DNA of 64,000 bases from Datisca glomerata (lineage: Eukaryota > Streptophyta > Magnoliopsida > Cucurbitales > Datiscaceae), in contig QANY01005052.1 in the NCBI GenBank assembly GCA_003255025.1, positions 1,674,001 to 1,738,000 of the forward strand, in the 5' to 3' direction. Position numbers and translations under genes: made by a program. Position 1 is the first letter of the stretch, and the number at the start of each line of letters is the position of its first letter. Under the pieces are notes generated by a model, which ran no database searches, was not told the origin of the DNA, and worked only from the letters and a program-made list of their open reading frames with translations. Below are positions 33,980 to 46,559 of this stretch, one piece after another.

Positions 33980-36900
33980 ATGTCTTCACCTTCTAATTCA
34001 TAAAATGACTCTTTGGTCAATGTGGGTTCTCCTCAGGCTAAATTTGCAGGGTCCTCGTCGTTGGACACAGGAGGCCACGAATGTGGTGAGTCAGAGGCAG
34101 CTAGTGGGTATGGCTCAGACAATGCCGATCCTGAGGTTGGTTCGAATAGAGAGTTTGAGGAAATTGACCATGAGCAGGGTGGAAGGAGCATGAAGGAGAT
34201 TTTTAATCGACGATGCTACGAGCAGGGTGGGGGGAGCATGAGGTAGCTAGTGGATGGGCTTAGGGGGAAGTATTCTATTCCTAATTTGATTACTCTACGA
34301 ATCCCGCATTCTTACGAGCTAGCTAGCGACCCCCCAACGTCGAGGTTGCCTTTTGTCAGTCCCATTTCGAGTGCGGGCTTCGGCTTCCCCTTTTTGACAT
34401 AGCGAGATTAGCCCTTAGGAAGTTCCATTGTGCTTCATGTCAGCTTCTTCCTAACCTTTGGAGGAAAGTCCTAAGGATGTATGTGATATGGACCGTCATT
34501 CTTAAGTCTCCCCTTGACTTCAAGGTCATGCAGGACCTCTTTTAGCTCTAGCATGGAGGAGCGGGATTATTTTACTTGAGCCATCTTGAGGGGAAGGAAC
34601 GTGCTCCAATGCTTAATTTTCCATCCAATAACAGAGAAACCAAGGGTCGTTGGTTTTTTCAGGTGGCGAGTGGGTTAGACAAACATGGTTATTTCTGGAT
34701 GGGTTGGGGGAGGTGCTTCACAGATTTACTCCTATGAATCTTGTGCACACTCCTGGTAAGAACCCCTTATGTTTCTATGTGACATATATGTACACATACA
34801 TATAAATATGTACTTAGTAACCGTCAGGGTTATTCGCCCTACATTTTTGTGATCGCAGGGATGAAAGGTCATTGTTCCACGTTGAACGACATGATGCTAA
34901 AGCAGATCGAATTGGCGTTCGAGACTCCGCCAGACAAGAAAAAGTATTTGAACCTCCCGAACGAGCATAATCTGGTACAATCAAAGTTCTCACTTATCAC
35001 TGATGTCTGCATGCCTCTAGGTATATTTTTAAGGCTTAGTAAATAACTTGTATCATCATTTTCTCTTTGCTAGGTCGTCCTAGACAACTTTTTGGTAAGT
35101 AACTTATGTCTGTGTTTGTTTTATTAGGAGGACCCAAAGCCAAAAAGCAGGTGAGTGAATCTAAGAAAAGGATGAGAGAAAAGGTTAAGGATTCTTCCCT
35201 TGCGTAAAAAAGCGGGGGCTATTCTGGCTGGTCCTCCCATGCCCCCAACTGATAGATAACACTACTGATGGCTTGGCGGGCCATTACACACCCCTGAAAT
35301 GCAGAGGTTTTGGAAGCTTTGTAGAGCCTTTGCGTGTCTTCTCTTAATCTTACCAAGACACTCATGCAAATTATATTGAGCCCTCACCAGAGTTATTTTA
35401 CTCGAAGAGGGTTCGGGTTGGAGGGGGATGACATGGATCAAATGAGAAACCTCTACAAGCATCGTGACACCTTTCCCTTCGGGGCCAGACTCCATACCAC
35501 CATTATTGAGGTAAACCTAACATCTTCTTCCTCTAAAGCGAGGGTGGCATTGTCTCACAGGATCGCGTGGAGGTGGTACCCGATGACGTCACAGGCCTCG
35601 ATGCCAGCATGGTTCATCCTCACGTGGTTCCCACTATTTCAGCATCCCAAAATGCGATAACCATCGATGGTGGGGTGACCCTCGACTCAAAGGGTCCACA
35701 TGCTACATGGGATGAAGGTATCATGGGGTACCCATAGACATTCGCACTCATGTTCATGATACTAGAGACTATAGGGAGTCTCGAGGAGATGTGGCCTTTG
35801 ATAAGTGTACGGGCCTTTCCGAGACTAAAAAACTCCCTGAGGTGATTGCTTCTGATAGTGATGATGGCAACCTCGACTGGGGACATGATTTTCTCATTAA
35901 GATGAGGGATGAGATGGTTGTCTTTATGGAGAGGCACTTGCGTCGATACACGATTGATGGGGCCTTGGGGCTATTAGAGTTGAGGACCAAGGTGTTTCTT
36001 CTATTAGTGTTGCTGCCTCCACCTAGGTTGATCTACATATTCTTTCTTCTCTTTAGTTTATTTTGTCTTTACTAAGGTTTACTAACTGGTCTTTATTTCA
36101 GGTATCTATAGCGTGTGCTTTATTGGAGCAGCGCGGGGCTTAACTCAAAATTAGCCTAGATGCCACTCATGTATTGCCTAAGAAAACTGAGGAAGACATG
36201 TAATTCGTCGTTAAGGAAAATGAGTTGGTCAAGTATTAGGTTTGGGACCTTACCTATGAGCTGACGGGTCATGGCACAGGGACGTCTGATGAGATCGCCC
36301 GTCTGGAGGCATAATTGGAGGTGGTACGCTGTGAGCATACTGAGGATCTAGAGGCTACACGACGCCTGCACATTGAGGCCTCTTCCCTTCTGATGGAGGA
36401 GCTAGAGGTTACTCGATGCCAGCATGGTGAGGCCACTATGCGTTTGATCGAGGAGTTAGAAGCCACACAATATCTTCATGTCCAGGTGGCCTATGAGCTC
36501 GAGGATTACCGTATTATGCGCACTGCATATATAGATTACTTGAGTTTTATCCTAGCTAAGGTTGAGGTGATTCGTTCACAGTTGTAAGAGGAAGACTTGA
36601 ATCTTTAGAACGCTACTGCTAAGGTCAAAATGCTACATGTGGAAGGGTCTAAGCTTGGCAATTCTATCCAGATGTTGCAGCGTGAGTAATTCCCTATTAA
36701 GAATGCACTTAGAGAGGCCGAGGATAAACTTGCCAATGTAATAGACAATCTAACTAAGGTAGAAGATGATCTAGCTAAGGCCCAAGATGATGCTAAGGGG
36801 TCCAAACATGAACTTTTTATGGTGCAAACTTAGTTATTAAGGGCTCGATCTAAGGCCAAAGCAGCTCGGAGGCGTGCCTTGACAGCCTTATTTGAAGAGA

Positions 36901-37075
36901 TCTAAGGAACTTGGCTACATTTTAGTCGACCAGGAATGACACTTTCTTTGAAGAGTTCGGTGTTAGCGTAGCCATGACCAAGAAGCTGGTTTAAGAGCAT
37001 TACCCCTCTTTAGGCCTCAGCTTTCTCCCGAGAGTGTCTACTATTTCTACTTCTCATCCTCCTCCAACCTGATTT
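33980..37075 (+). pseudogene. Antisense ORF region of the gypsy element (PF04195-like plus coiled coil)
   Basis: This region reads opposite to gag-pol. The start 'MSSPSNS' at 33980 hits an early stop, then an acidic leader ('NVGSPQAKF', 'GGHECGESEAASGYGSDNAD') and a block 'LITLRIPHSYELA' with 'GFGFPLF', typical of the family Pfam calls 'putative gypsy type transposon' (PF04195). Further on are 'GRWFFQVASG' (34650) and, at 36315-36830, a long coiled-coil region ('EELEVTRCQHGEATMRLIEE', 'LREAEDKLANVIDNLTKVED'). Many stops and an intron-like gap (34755-34858) interrupt it. The function of these extra ORFs is unknown. Confidence 0.75.
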
Positions 37076-37324
37076 TCAGTAAACACTTGTTTGTTTTTGT
37101 TTTTGCAATATGTAATAAGAACATGTAAATGTAATATATAATGTTTGTTGACTTTATAAATATCGATTGTAATTTTGTTTGGCATATCATCTCTTTATTT
37201 TTATGCTTTGCTCTTGCACTTTGTTTGTTGGGGTCTTAGTATTGACCTTCATTGCCCCTAGCACGGGTCGTTATGATTGTCGGCCCGAGCTAATGCGTGG
37301 TGTTCAGTCATGAGGTTTAGCCTA

Positions 37325-37605
37325 ATGAGCCATGGGTTCACTTCGACTTTGCAGGGCCCAATTGTACTGGTAGCGTTAATTGTGAGGTACAACTCATTGG
37401 CCCTTGGGTTCGCTTCAACTTTGAAGAGCCCAAGAGTATTGGTAGCCCTGACCGTGGGGTACGGTTTGTTTGCCTTTGAGTTCGTTTCTATTTTGAAGAC
37501 CCCAAATAGGCTTGTGACTGTGAGGTATGGTTTATTGGTCCTTGGGTTTGCTTCTACTTTAAAGATCCCAAGGGTACTGGTAGCATTGACCGTGGGGTAT
37601 GACCT
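37325..37605. repeat. Tandem repeat, about 70-bp period, 4 copies
   Basis: Units start near 37325, 37395, 37468 and 37534. Each carries CCTTGGGTTCGCTTC-, GAAGAGCCCAAG- and GACCGTGGGGTA-like blocks. It lies between the antisense ORF region and the integrase end, at the boundary where the two opposed transcripts would meet. Confidence 0.85.
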
Positions 37606-37999
37606 AACTATTCAAGAATTATCATATATACTAAGAAAAAAAGGCCATATCTAGGGCCTTCTTCATTCACGTCTGAAACGTACATTCATATTTGAAATCA
37701 TACATTTACTAAAGGGTAATACACCTTCAGGTGCTCGGCATTCTATGGGTGCTTCAGTATGTTCCCCCAGTGATCTTTAACGGGAAAGACTGGCCACTGA
37801 AGCTCCTCGCTGGGTTACCTTACCTGGAAGTGACAGGATAGAGTCCCCCATTTGACGAAGTAAATTGACGTATAGGCTATTTTTCAAGCTTCTATGGCAC
37901 GGAAAAGCACCTAAAGGAGAATTTTATGGTCAGTAATAGAAGCAATCGTCACGAAAAGGAGCTAAAATGTGGCAGGTTCCTACACATTAATTGATTGAT

Positions 38000-38760
38000 T
38001 GGCGTAGGTTCCAAGCCTAAGGGCTCGGACAACTTTGTAAGGTCCCTCCCAATTAAGGCCAAAGGGCCATTTGACACAGTAAAGCCCAAACTTTACTTTT
38101 CACAGGGCCAGGTCATTTACTTTGACCAACCTTTCTTTCAACCGTGAATTGTAATGGCTGGCCACTATCCATTTATATGCTAATTTCCTTAGTCGAGATT
38201 ATTCATGATGTTCTTCAATTAGATCGAGTTGGACCCTTGACCCCCGAGCAGTAGATCGGTAGGACCATAGAACCCAATGAAGTTCTTTTGGCCATACTCC
38301 TTTCAGGTCTTAAAGCCTCACCTTTAGGGTGTGCTTGATAATTTTATTGATTGTCTCTACATGTCCATTAGCTTGAGGATGGGCTAGGGAGGACTTGATG
38401 TTCTTGATGCCAAAGCCATCACAAAATTCCTTGAACCTTAAATTATCAAACTATTTCCCGTTATCTGTCACGATTGTATGATGAATGCCAAATCAACACA
38501 AAATATATTTCCAAATGAAATCGGTCATCTTTTGTTCGGTGATTGTTGACAACGACTCAGCCTCAGTCCACTTCATGAAATAGTCTATAGCTATGGTGGT
38601 GATTTTTACTTGCCCTTTACCCCCACTATGAAAAAAGCCACGAACTAATGATGAACATGAGTTCCTGTGGGGGCCGGTGAGGGTAAGAGGTGAATTTCTG
38701 GCACTGGTCACATCTTCTCGTGAATTCCTCATCATCTTTTTTTATGGTGGGCCGATAAAA
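38000..38760 (-). pseudogene. gypsy integrase remnant
   Basis: The integrase core is visible on the minus strand: 'IAIDYFMKWTEAESLSTIT', 'FIWKYILC', 'FGIHHTIVTDNG', 'GIKNIKSSLAHPQANGHVET' and 'INKIIKHTLK'. The D-D-E residues are present in context, but stops fall at about 38493, at 38452 inside the core, and later. Strand transfer activity would be lost. Confidence 0.88.
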
Positions 38761-38895
38761 ACCCTACCTAATCAGTTTGTGTGCCAGAGCTTGCCTCCCT
38801 AAATGGTTTCCACACGTGCCTTCATCCACATTTTTCATGACATAGTCAGCCTCTGGTTTTCTCACACACCTTAGGTATGGTAGTGAAAAATTCCT

Positions 38896-39530
38896 TCAGT
38901 ATAGGATTCCCTCTAGTAGCGTGTATTGAGTTGAGGCATACCAAACTTGTCTTGCTTCAGTTTTTTCTTCTAGGAGTTCCTCTGGACTAAGATAGTGAAT
39001 GATAGGATCCATCCATTCCGCCAGGGCGAGATCCAGCTCTATGGATTCCAACAACCTGATGCTTGGGTGGGCGAGGTGTTCCACTAGGATAGTCCTGTCA
39101 AACTCATACCCAGATGCTGAGGCTAGTCTTGCCAGGGAGTTTGCATTGTTATTCTGGGACCTCGAGATGTGGTCTACTTGATGGCTACCAAGTCTTAAGA
39201 GGAGGGTCTTAACCTGAGAAATGTATTGTTCCATGTGTTCCTCTTTGGCATGAAAGTCCCATTTTACTTGTCTGAGTCACTATATATTATAAGGTTTCTC
39301 ACCCCCAAGGATATAACCAACCTCAAGCTTGCTAACAGCGCCTCATACTCTGCTTTATTATTTGTGGCTGATAATCTGAATTTAAGGGCATATTTGAGCT
39401 TGATGCAGTTAGGAGTGATGAGGACCAGACTCGCTCCATTGACAGTTGTGTTGCTAGATCCTTTGATGTAAAGTTCCCAACGTGTTTCGTCATCCTTAAC
39501 TGAGGTCGGCGCTAATTCCACCAAGAATTC
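38896..39530 (-). pseudogene. gypsy RNase H and linker remnant
   Basis: 'WELYIKGSSNTTVNGASLVL' followed by 'LSATNNKAEYEALLASLRL' and 'IYSDSDK' is the RNase H core of Tat-type elements (39264-39524). After a stop, 'HISRSQNNNANSLARLASA' is its C-terminal block, and the linker to integrase ('LSPEELLEEKTEARQVWYAS') runs to 38896. Confidence 0.88.
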
Positions 39531-39849
39531 AGAACAGCCTGACCCTTGATTACAGTCCTTGGTTCAAACTTTATCTCAAACTCTGATAACTCAATAGTCC
39601 ACTTAGTTATCCTTCCAGATACTTAAGGTTTCATCAAAACATGACTCGACGGATATTTGGTCCGGTTGGTGATTGGGTATGTCTGAAAATAGGGTCTCAG
39701 TCTTCGGGCGGAGGTAACAAGTGTGTAGGCTAGCTTTTCTAATTCTAGGTACTGCAACTCAGCATCACTAAGAGCTTTGCTGGTGTAGTACACTAGACAT
39801 TGGATTTTTCCCTCTTCCCTGACTAGGGCTGAGCTTACTGTCGTTGGGT

Positions 39850-40990
39850 GCAGTTGGGGTGCCAGCCAGGTACATGAAGAGAAGCTCCACTAAGACTGGC
39901 TTGCTCAACAAGGGTGGCCTCCCTAAATACTCCTTCAACTACTTGAATGTCTTGTTGCATTCATCTGTTCATTGAAAATCCTTTTCCTTTTTTAGTGTTA
40001 AAAAAGATAGGCACTTATCTGTGGCTCAAGAATGAATCGATTCAGGTAAGCTACTCTTCCATTCAACCACTGCAACTCTTTCACATTTCAGGGTGGTTTT
40101 ATCTCCACAAGGGCTTAGATCTTATCAGGGTTGGCTTCAATCCCCATTTGGTTTACTCTGAACCCGAGGAATTTCCCTGCCCCCACTCTAAAAACACACT
40201 TGGCTGGGTTGAGCCTAGTTTTTTACTTCCTTAGAGTTGAAAACTTTTCAGCTAGGTCAGTAAAGAAGGAGGTAACGGTGGTGATCTTAACAAGCATGTC
40301 ATCAATATATACTTCCATATTCCTCCATATCTACCTTGCAAACCTCTTGTTGATAAGGTGCTCATATATGGCCCCAGCGTTCTTTACCCCAAGGGGATGT
40401 CTCTATAATAATACAAGCCTCTTTCGGTGGTGAATATAGTCTTTTCTTCGTCCGAATGATACATTCCTATCTAATTGTAGCCAGAGTATGCATCCATGTA
40501 ACATAAAATCTCATACCCTTATGTGGCATCCACCAACTGGTCAATCATTCGAAGTGGAAAACTATCATTGGGGCATAGGTTGTTGAGGTCAGTAAAGTCA
40601 ACACACATTCTCCAATTTCTGTTAGTTTCTTCACCATAACTACATTTGCTAGCCACTAGGGGTAGTGGACCTCTCTGATGAGTTGGGAATCTAAAAGCTT
40701 GTCCTTTTCTTTGTTTATGGCCTCAGTCCTCGCCTTATCAAACTATTTTCTCTTCTGCGCCTGACTGGCTTAGCCTTGGGGTTCACTTGCAGCCTATGTA
40801 CTATGACCTTTGTATCTATCCCCTGCATGTCGTCATGCGTCCAAGCGAAGATATTCATGTTAGACTGGAGGAATGTAGTTAGCTCAGCTTCTAATTTCTT
40901 GGTGAGGTTACTCCCGATCTTAGTCATTTTAATTAGGTCGTCTGTAGCCAACACAACTTTCTTAACTTTTTCTACTGGTTTCATGCGGGC
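39850..40990 (-). pseudogene. gypsy reverse transcriptase remnant
   Basis: The minus strand shows the pre-RT block 'FLQSNMNIFAWTHDDMQGID' (about 40830), followed by the RT with catalytic 'VYIDDMLV' at about 40294-40317 (a YIDD form). Multiple stops and frame changes interrupt the fingers and palm. Only 40715-40984 stays open for 89 codons. Confidence 0.85.
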
Positions 40991-41304
40991 TCTACTTTCT
41001 TCTTGGTCATTTAGTGTCGCTTACGATGGGGTGTCTTGTAGGTTGACATCCCCTTCATTGATGGCCTCAGGACCTTGAAGCATTAACATAGGTGTTTCTC
41101 TTCGGCGTAGTGATGTAGAGTAATATTCTCTAGAGGACCTCTATTTGAGCATTAAAATAGGCGTTTCTCTCAAGTGCAGTGATGTAGCGTAACATTCTCT
41201 AGAGGCGCTCTGCCCTCTCTGACAGTTCCTAAACCATGTGGAGTGGGGAACTTCATGGCTTAGTGCTAGGATGAGGGGACTACCCTAGCCATATGTATAA
41301 AAGG

Positions 41305-41640
41305 TCACCCCATGATCCTGTTGTAAGCCTGGGTGTCGTGGACCACTAGGAATCTAGTCATTAGTGTGACCTGCTGTGGGTATCCTCCCATGGTGATAGG
41401 GATTTCTATACTCTCATAGGGGAATATGATTTCTCCTCCAAAGCCTACCAAGCTAGTGGCCTCGAGAATACAATCACATGGATCAAGCCCCATTTGAATC
41501 AGGGCTTCCATCCCTAGTATGTCAGTAGAACTACCTCCATCGATAAGAAAAAGGTGGACTCGAACGTTCGTAATGGAAAGGGTGACTACCAGGGCATCAT
41601 TGTGGGGGTGGTGGACACCCATTAGGCCTCGATCAGTAAA
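41305..41640 (-). pseudogene. gypsy aspartic protease remnant
   Basis: 'MGVHHPHNDALVVTLSI' leads into the active-site block 'LFLIDGGSSTDIL' (an Asp-Gly-Gly form common in Tat-type elements), then 'LVGFGGEIIFP' and 'VHDTQAYNRIMG'. It is open for 105 codons but detached from gag and RT by stops. Confidence 0.88.
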
Positions 41641-42229
41641 GACTACCTCTTCTTGGGCGGGTATGAAGTAACAGGTGTTGGTGGATTGTGGCTCTCCATG
41701 GAGATAGTGAAAGGTTATGAGGGTTGCATTGTAATAAGTGTGGGGTCCTTCCTTGTTTGTCGGGCTAGGTTCCTCTGTTTCCTTGTCTGCCCTTCGTGGT
41801 GGTAGTGGGATGTGCTCTGGCCTTCTAGAAATAATATACTCCTTGAGATACCCTCTATGGTTTGGGTTCTAAAGTTTCTATTTGAAGTCATGGCATTCAG
41901 TTGTGTGATGCCCATGGTCTTTGTGAAACAAGCAATGTCTATTCTTATTTTGGTGCTTTGGATTTTCTTTCAATTTCTCTGGTCACCTTAACAATCCTTT
42001 ATCTCTTATTTGCATGAGTATCTGCTCTCAGGGGTCTGTTAGTGGAATCAGGTTAACAAATCGGTCAAGATGTAGTGACTTCGGCTTACCTGGGTCAAGT
42101 GGTTGCCTATTCTTCCCTTCATGTTGGTCGGGTTCTTTCTTCTTTTCCCTTGGCTTGTCCTTGGTTCAATCCCCTTCTCACGATCTTAGGAGCTTAGCCA
42201 CACTCATATACCTATGGGCATGTGTAAAG

Positions 42230-42780
42230 AGCTTAAGAAAATTCATGAGTGTCTTCTTGGACAAAGACCATAATAATCTCTTGTCACTTAGCCTGGCCAT
42301 CCATAAGGGCTATGTCATCGATGTACCCGTCTACTTTCAGGGCCTCCGCATTAAACCTGACGACATAGTTTTGTAGGTTCTCGTCTCTCTATTGCCTAAC
42401 AATGAGGAGATGGGTGGCAGGCTTCCTTTGGTCTCTTCCTCCTATAAATTGGTGGATGAACATCTTGCTGAGTTCATTGAAAGATGAAATAGAGCCTGGT
42501 TTTAGCTGCCGATACCAAGAGCGGGTTGAGGATGTTAGTGTAAGCGGTAATGCTTTACACATGATATCCCCTGGGGTACCCTGAAGCTCCATCCAAGTCC
42601 TGAAAGTCTCCAAGTGTTTAATAGAGTCCCTAGTGGCGTCGTAAGGTGTGATGGATGGCAATAAACTATGGGGAAATTTCAGTACGCATGATTTCTTTTG
42701 TGAATGGGCCTCAGCTGAGTAGGGGACCTCCATAGCTAGGACATGACTCATATCACCTATCTTCTCTCGGAGCTATTCGA
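42230..42780 (-). pseudogene. gypsy gag (capsid) remnant
   Basis: The minus-strand frame 42389-42751 shows a retrotransposon gag core: 'YDATRDSIKHLETFRTWMEL', 'GDIMCKALPLTLTSSTRSWY' and 'SSFNELSKMFIHQFIGGRDQ'. After a stop it continues 'ENLQNYVVRFNAEALKV'. A zinc-knuckle region further downstream is too degenerate to call. Confidence 0.88.
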
Positions 42781-43277
42781 TCTCCACCCCTAGCCTCAGA
42801 TCGCTATCCACCGTATCTTCGACCTCGATTTGGGCCCTCATTTTTTCATTGAGCACTATCCGTTGATCCTTCGAGTTGTTAGGATGATAGCATGCAGTCG
42901 TTCGGTACTTGACTCAGCAGTTTGGGCTCATTTCTCCACATCCTCTTCTATATCCTCCTATGGATCATGGTTCTCACCATGAGGTGCCCGATGCTGACGG
43001 TTAAGGGCTAGATTTAGGGCTTGGACTTGCGTTTGCAATTCGGAAATTTCCTCTCGTTGGGTTTGATGGTTTCTTCGCACATTGACCCTTCGAGTTGGTT
43101 AGGGCGTAGAGGGTGGCACTCCCTTAGAAACCAGGGCCTCCCTCGAATGCGCAGAAGGAGTGGGCCCTCAACTAGATCTTATTGTCCTATTGGATCTCCT
43201 ACTCATTTTTTTAACTCTTTGGTGGAAACTACAAGGCAATGTATCTGTACCCTTTCTTTCCCACAGACGGCGTCAAT

Positions 43278-44394
43278 TGTTGATGGTTAAATCTCGAGGG
43301 TGAGATTAGGTCAACAATATCTATGCTCCATTTCTCTCTTTACACCTACAATGGGGGAAGGTAAAGTAGGAGACCAAGAAAAAGGGGGTGGCGGTCTCCT
43401 TTTTACCCCTCTGAAGCTTAAGTTAGTGAAAGAGATGAATGAGAGTAAAGTAGTGAAGTAGTTGAAATCTATTGCGTACCTCTTAAAGTGCATTTACTAG
43501 GATATTTATAGTGGGAGGCTGGCCTTAAGGCTGGGTTGGTCTCTGTGCAGTAGCAGGCCTCTCCTCCAGTGGGGGCGCCTCCTCAGATAAACCCTCGGCT
43601 TCAAGCTTCTCTTATTAGCTTGGTGAGATATAAGGTAATGGGTGATGACCTCAGGTGTCAGGACAACCTATCATCATATCCCACAATGTGCTTCCTCAGC
43701 CACTATTGGACCGGCCATATTGAATGGTTATTATGATACCCTGCTAGGCGCAGGTTACTGATTCCTTGGATAGTAGGCTTCATGCCTTTTCTCATTCCTC
43801 CTTTTCTAGTTGGCCTAGATGCATTAAATGTATACGATGATCTCCTGCAAACTTCTACCTCGACCTAGGTTCCCCGGTTGAATTGATGCGAGAGATTTCT
43901 CTCTGTTAGGTATTCCTCCAAGTGGGAACCTCTCTTTATTGGGACTCAGTCAAAGCACAAGTTGATTTACTCGAACTTCTTCTATGGCCTCCAAGGGTCC
44001 TTAGACACGTAGTTTTGGAGAGGGTAAACTCATCCAAAGTGTTGGCCTCCGAGTGGACAGTATTTCCCAGGACCTAGGCCACGGGTGTCCCTGAGGTTAG
44101 GGTCTCGGGTGTCCCTGAGGCCTTGGCCTCACGTGTCCCCCAGGTCTGGGTCTTGGGTGTCCCTGAGGAATTGGCCTCGGGTGTCCCTTGAGGTCTAGGC
44201 CTTGGGTGTCCCCGAGGTGTCCCTGAAGTGCCCACAAGGTCTAGGTCTTAGGTGCCTCGAGGTGGGCTCTCATCCATAGTGCCTAGTACCGGGGTTGATT
44301 GCCTCCATTGACACGTAAGTAGTTGTTTAGGACTTAGCTGCGTTAACATGTCCTTAATGGTCTTTTAATAAATGCCTGAAAAATGGGTATAACA
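43278..44394 (-). repeat. 5' LTR of gypsy element (right on + strand)
   Basis: It begins TGTTGATGGTTAAATC and ends GGGTATAACA on the plus strand, matching 32223-33298. A minus-strand TATA box (CTATAAATA) lies at 43503-43511, matching that of the other LTR. The GC-rich minisatellite lies at about 44085-44260. Confidence 0.93.
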
Positions 44395-44399
44395 GGATC
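44395..44399. other. Target-site duplication GGATC, right copy
   Basis: Identical to 32218-32222 and directly adjacent to the right LTR end. Confidence 0.9.
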
Positions 44400-45710
44400 A
44401 ATGTTATTCGACAACTTAAATCGAGTCTTTATATTCTGACATAGATGGAACATGAATGCTCTATGATGAGCATCGGGAAAAACAATACTAATGGTCTTGG
44501 AAATACTAGTGTGTCGATCAAACACAATAACTACATTAACAACATCTCAAATACAGGAATGCAATTTACGCATGAACCATATCCACGAATCATCATTCTC
44601 TAAGTCAACTATAGTGAATGCTAGTGGAAAAATTTGGTCGTTACCATCTAAAAAATAAGCAATTAACAAAATACCTATATACTTGGTCTTTAAAAAGGTG
44701 TCGTCAACCAATATAAACAGTATACAGTGTCTCCACCCATCTAAGGATGCAACATTAGACATAAAACAATACTTGAATCTCCTATCAGAAGTCACAACAT
44801 AATAAGTAACACAACCTGAAACGGAGGAAGAAAAGTAAAATAATAGTAACTAAATTATATACTGCAGTAAAAAATTTAATGAGCATAAGGATTATATCAT
44901 ACCAAAGTTAGTTTCATGTATTGCTGTAAAAAATGAAGGAATGGCACCATATGATTCTTTAGGAGACCCGAAAATAAAATCCATAGCAATTTCTCTCCCC
45001 CTCAAATCTTTATGATAACTAACACGAAAACCAAGTTTCGCACGCATGTGGTCAACAATCTCATTTGGACAACTCTTTTGTATGCAACAAACCTAATAAT
45101 TTTTCTTCAAACACTCACTGATCATTGTAGCACTAATTTGCCTATGGTCATTTTTTATAATATCTAATGAACAAGAATTTTCACTAATATACTTTCTCAC
45201 CATCCACAAATCACTATGTGTATACCTTCCGCAAATACCAACCATAAGAGTCACCAAACACATATTGCGACAAAACATTCATCATTCGACTTCTTCATCT
45301 TAAATTAAAAATTATTTTATAACGTGTTACAACTTGAATTGATTTCTTCAACTCATCTTACTACCAAACAAATCTCCCTCCATAACATGAAAATCAGTTG
45401 GAGCATTCTCAACATTAACAGTCTAAAAAAAATGATAATCATATAGTTGCTCAACAACTACATTACTAGTAGAACAAACAACCGTGTTGACCATAGAACA
45501 ACTGGCATTCTCCATGGTTGGAATTTCTAAACATTGATCAATCTCGACAACTAATGGACAATACACACTTTTTACAAAGGAAATGAACCATAAAACATCA
45601 TTATCATCCTTCAACTCCAACACTCTATGAGATATCATCCTAACACCAAGAACAACCTTCATATGTATATTTTCTTGTGTATCAGACAAACATAATTCAC
45701 TTATAATCAA
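44395..45710 (-). pseudogene. MULE (MuDR-type) transposase, 5' and DDE portion
   Basis: The minus strand reads, 5' to 3': 'VCCIQKSCPNEIVDHMRAKL' and 'YGAIPSFFTAIHETN' (N-terminal blocks), 'KYCFMSNVASLDGWRHC', the first catalytic block 'FILVDDTFLKTKYIGILLIA', 'NDQIFPLAFTIVDLENDDSW', and the second block 'VFDRHTSISKTISIVFPDAH' with 'HLCQNIKTRF'. It stops at the gypsy insertion (44395) and resumes at 32222. Stops and frame changes occur near 44530, 45093 and 45423. Joining across the insertion still requires a one-base frame change in the following T run. Confidence 0.88.
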
Positions 45711-46559
45711 ATAAAATAGAACACAAACTGTTGAATCTGCATCAACAAAAATCGACTTTTAATTTATTATCTACACATGCAGGTATCACACCATCTACCA
45801 TCATAGAACAAAATAATAGGAACCTTCGATATACCTGAAAATATAATGGTACATAAATTTCAGAAAAACAATGAGATGTTGTATAGAGAATTAGCATGCC
45901 AGAAGGAGTTGTTCACAAATACTAACCATACAACCCGTAATGTATATAAATTTAATACTGACAGTATATATTTAAATACTAGTCTAAGAATATATGATAC
46001 AAGTGATTGAACCACTTTTGAATGCTGAGAAACACCTCGAGTGCCGGCTAAATCAATTCATGTGCCTGCTAAATCAATTCAAGTGCTGGTATCTAAACAT
46101 GGAGCGGCCAAACCAAATCACAAAACACGAGTCGTTTAAGTTGTTACCTATTAAAAAACAAACATAACGAGGTACACAAAGCCAATAGCAAAAAGAGGTA
46201 TACAAAACATACCCAAAGAACATCGCCATCCATCTCCCTAAAATCAAAAGAGCCATAAATTGACATAGAAAACTTCCATCACAGCCAATAAAAGGAAAGA
46301 GAGAAAACAAAATTAACATAGAATGCCTCCAACACAGCAGACGTGAGGATTTACAAACTGAGAAGCACCGCCAAATGTTGAACGTCCATCCCTTACAGAA
46401 AATAACACCTCGTCTAACCCTAGCCATGCCCAACCGTAGCTTGAATGGATTCTTAGAGGCCTGGATGACAACGACAGGCTTCTTGATGACAGCGAGGTGC
46501 GGTGAGCTTCTTGGCGACATGAAAAACTCTAGGCTATGCGAGGAAGGATAGATCCGGTC

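Larger units (their letters stand above)
32223..44394 (-). mobile_element. Tat-type Ty3/gypsy retrotransposon nested in a MULE
   Basis: A 12,172-bp element bounded by LTRs 32223-33298 and 43278-44394 and a perfect 5-bp duplication GGATC. Gag, protease, reverse transcriptase, RNase H and integrase lie on the minus strand in gypsy order, so the right LTR is the 5' LTR. An additional ORF region between pol and the 3' LTR reads on the opposite strand (33980-37075), a layout known from the plant Tat/Retand group. A polypurine tract (AGGGGGAAAC on the minus strand, 33299-33308) abuts the 3' LTR, and a putative primer site (minus strand, 43277 downwards) abuts the 5' LTR. Every ORF is broken. The LTRs differ at roughly 12-15% by eye, so the insertion is old. 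Confidence 0.95.

Noticed and set aside
43255..43277. Naming the tRNA that primes the gypsy element
   Set aside because: The minus-strand sequence next to the 5' LTR looks like a primer site, but I could not assign the tRNA from memory with confidence.
46074..46520. 148-codon minus-strand ORF upstream of the MULE transposase
   Set aside because: Rich in Trp, Cys and Phe without any family block; it reads like a translation of noncoding DNA. It may overlap the MULE leader, but no motif supports a protein.
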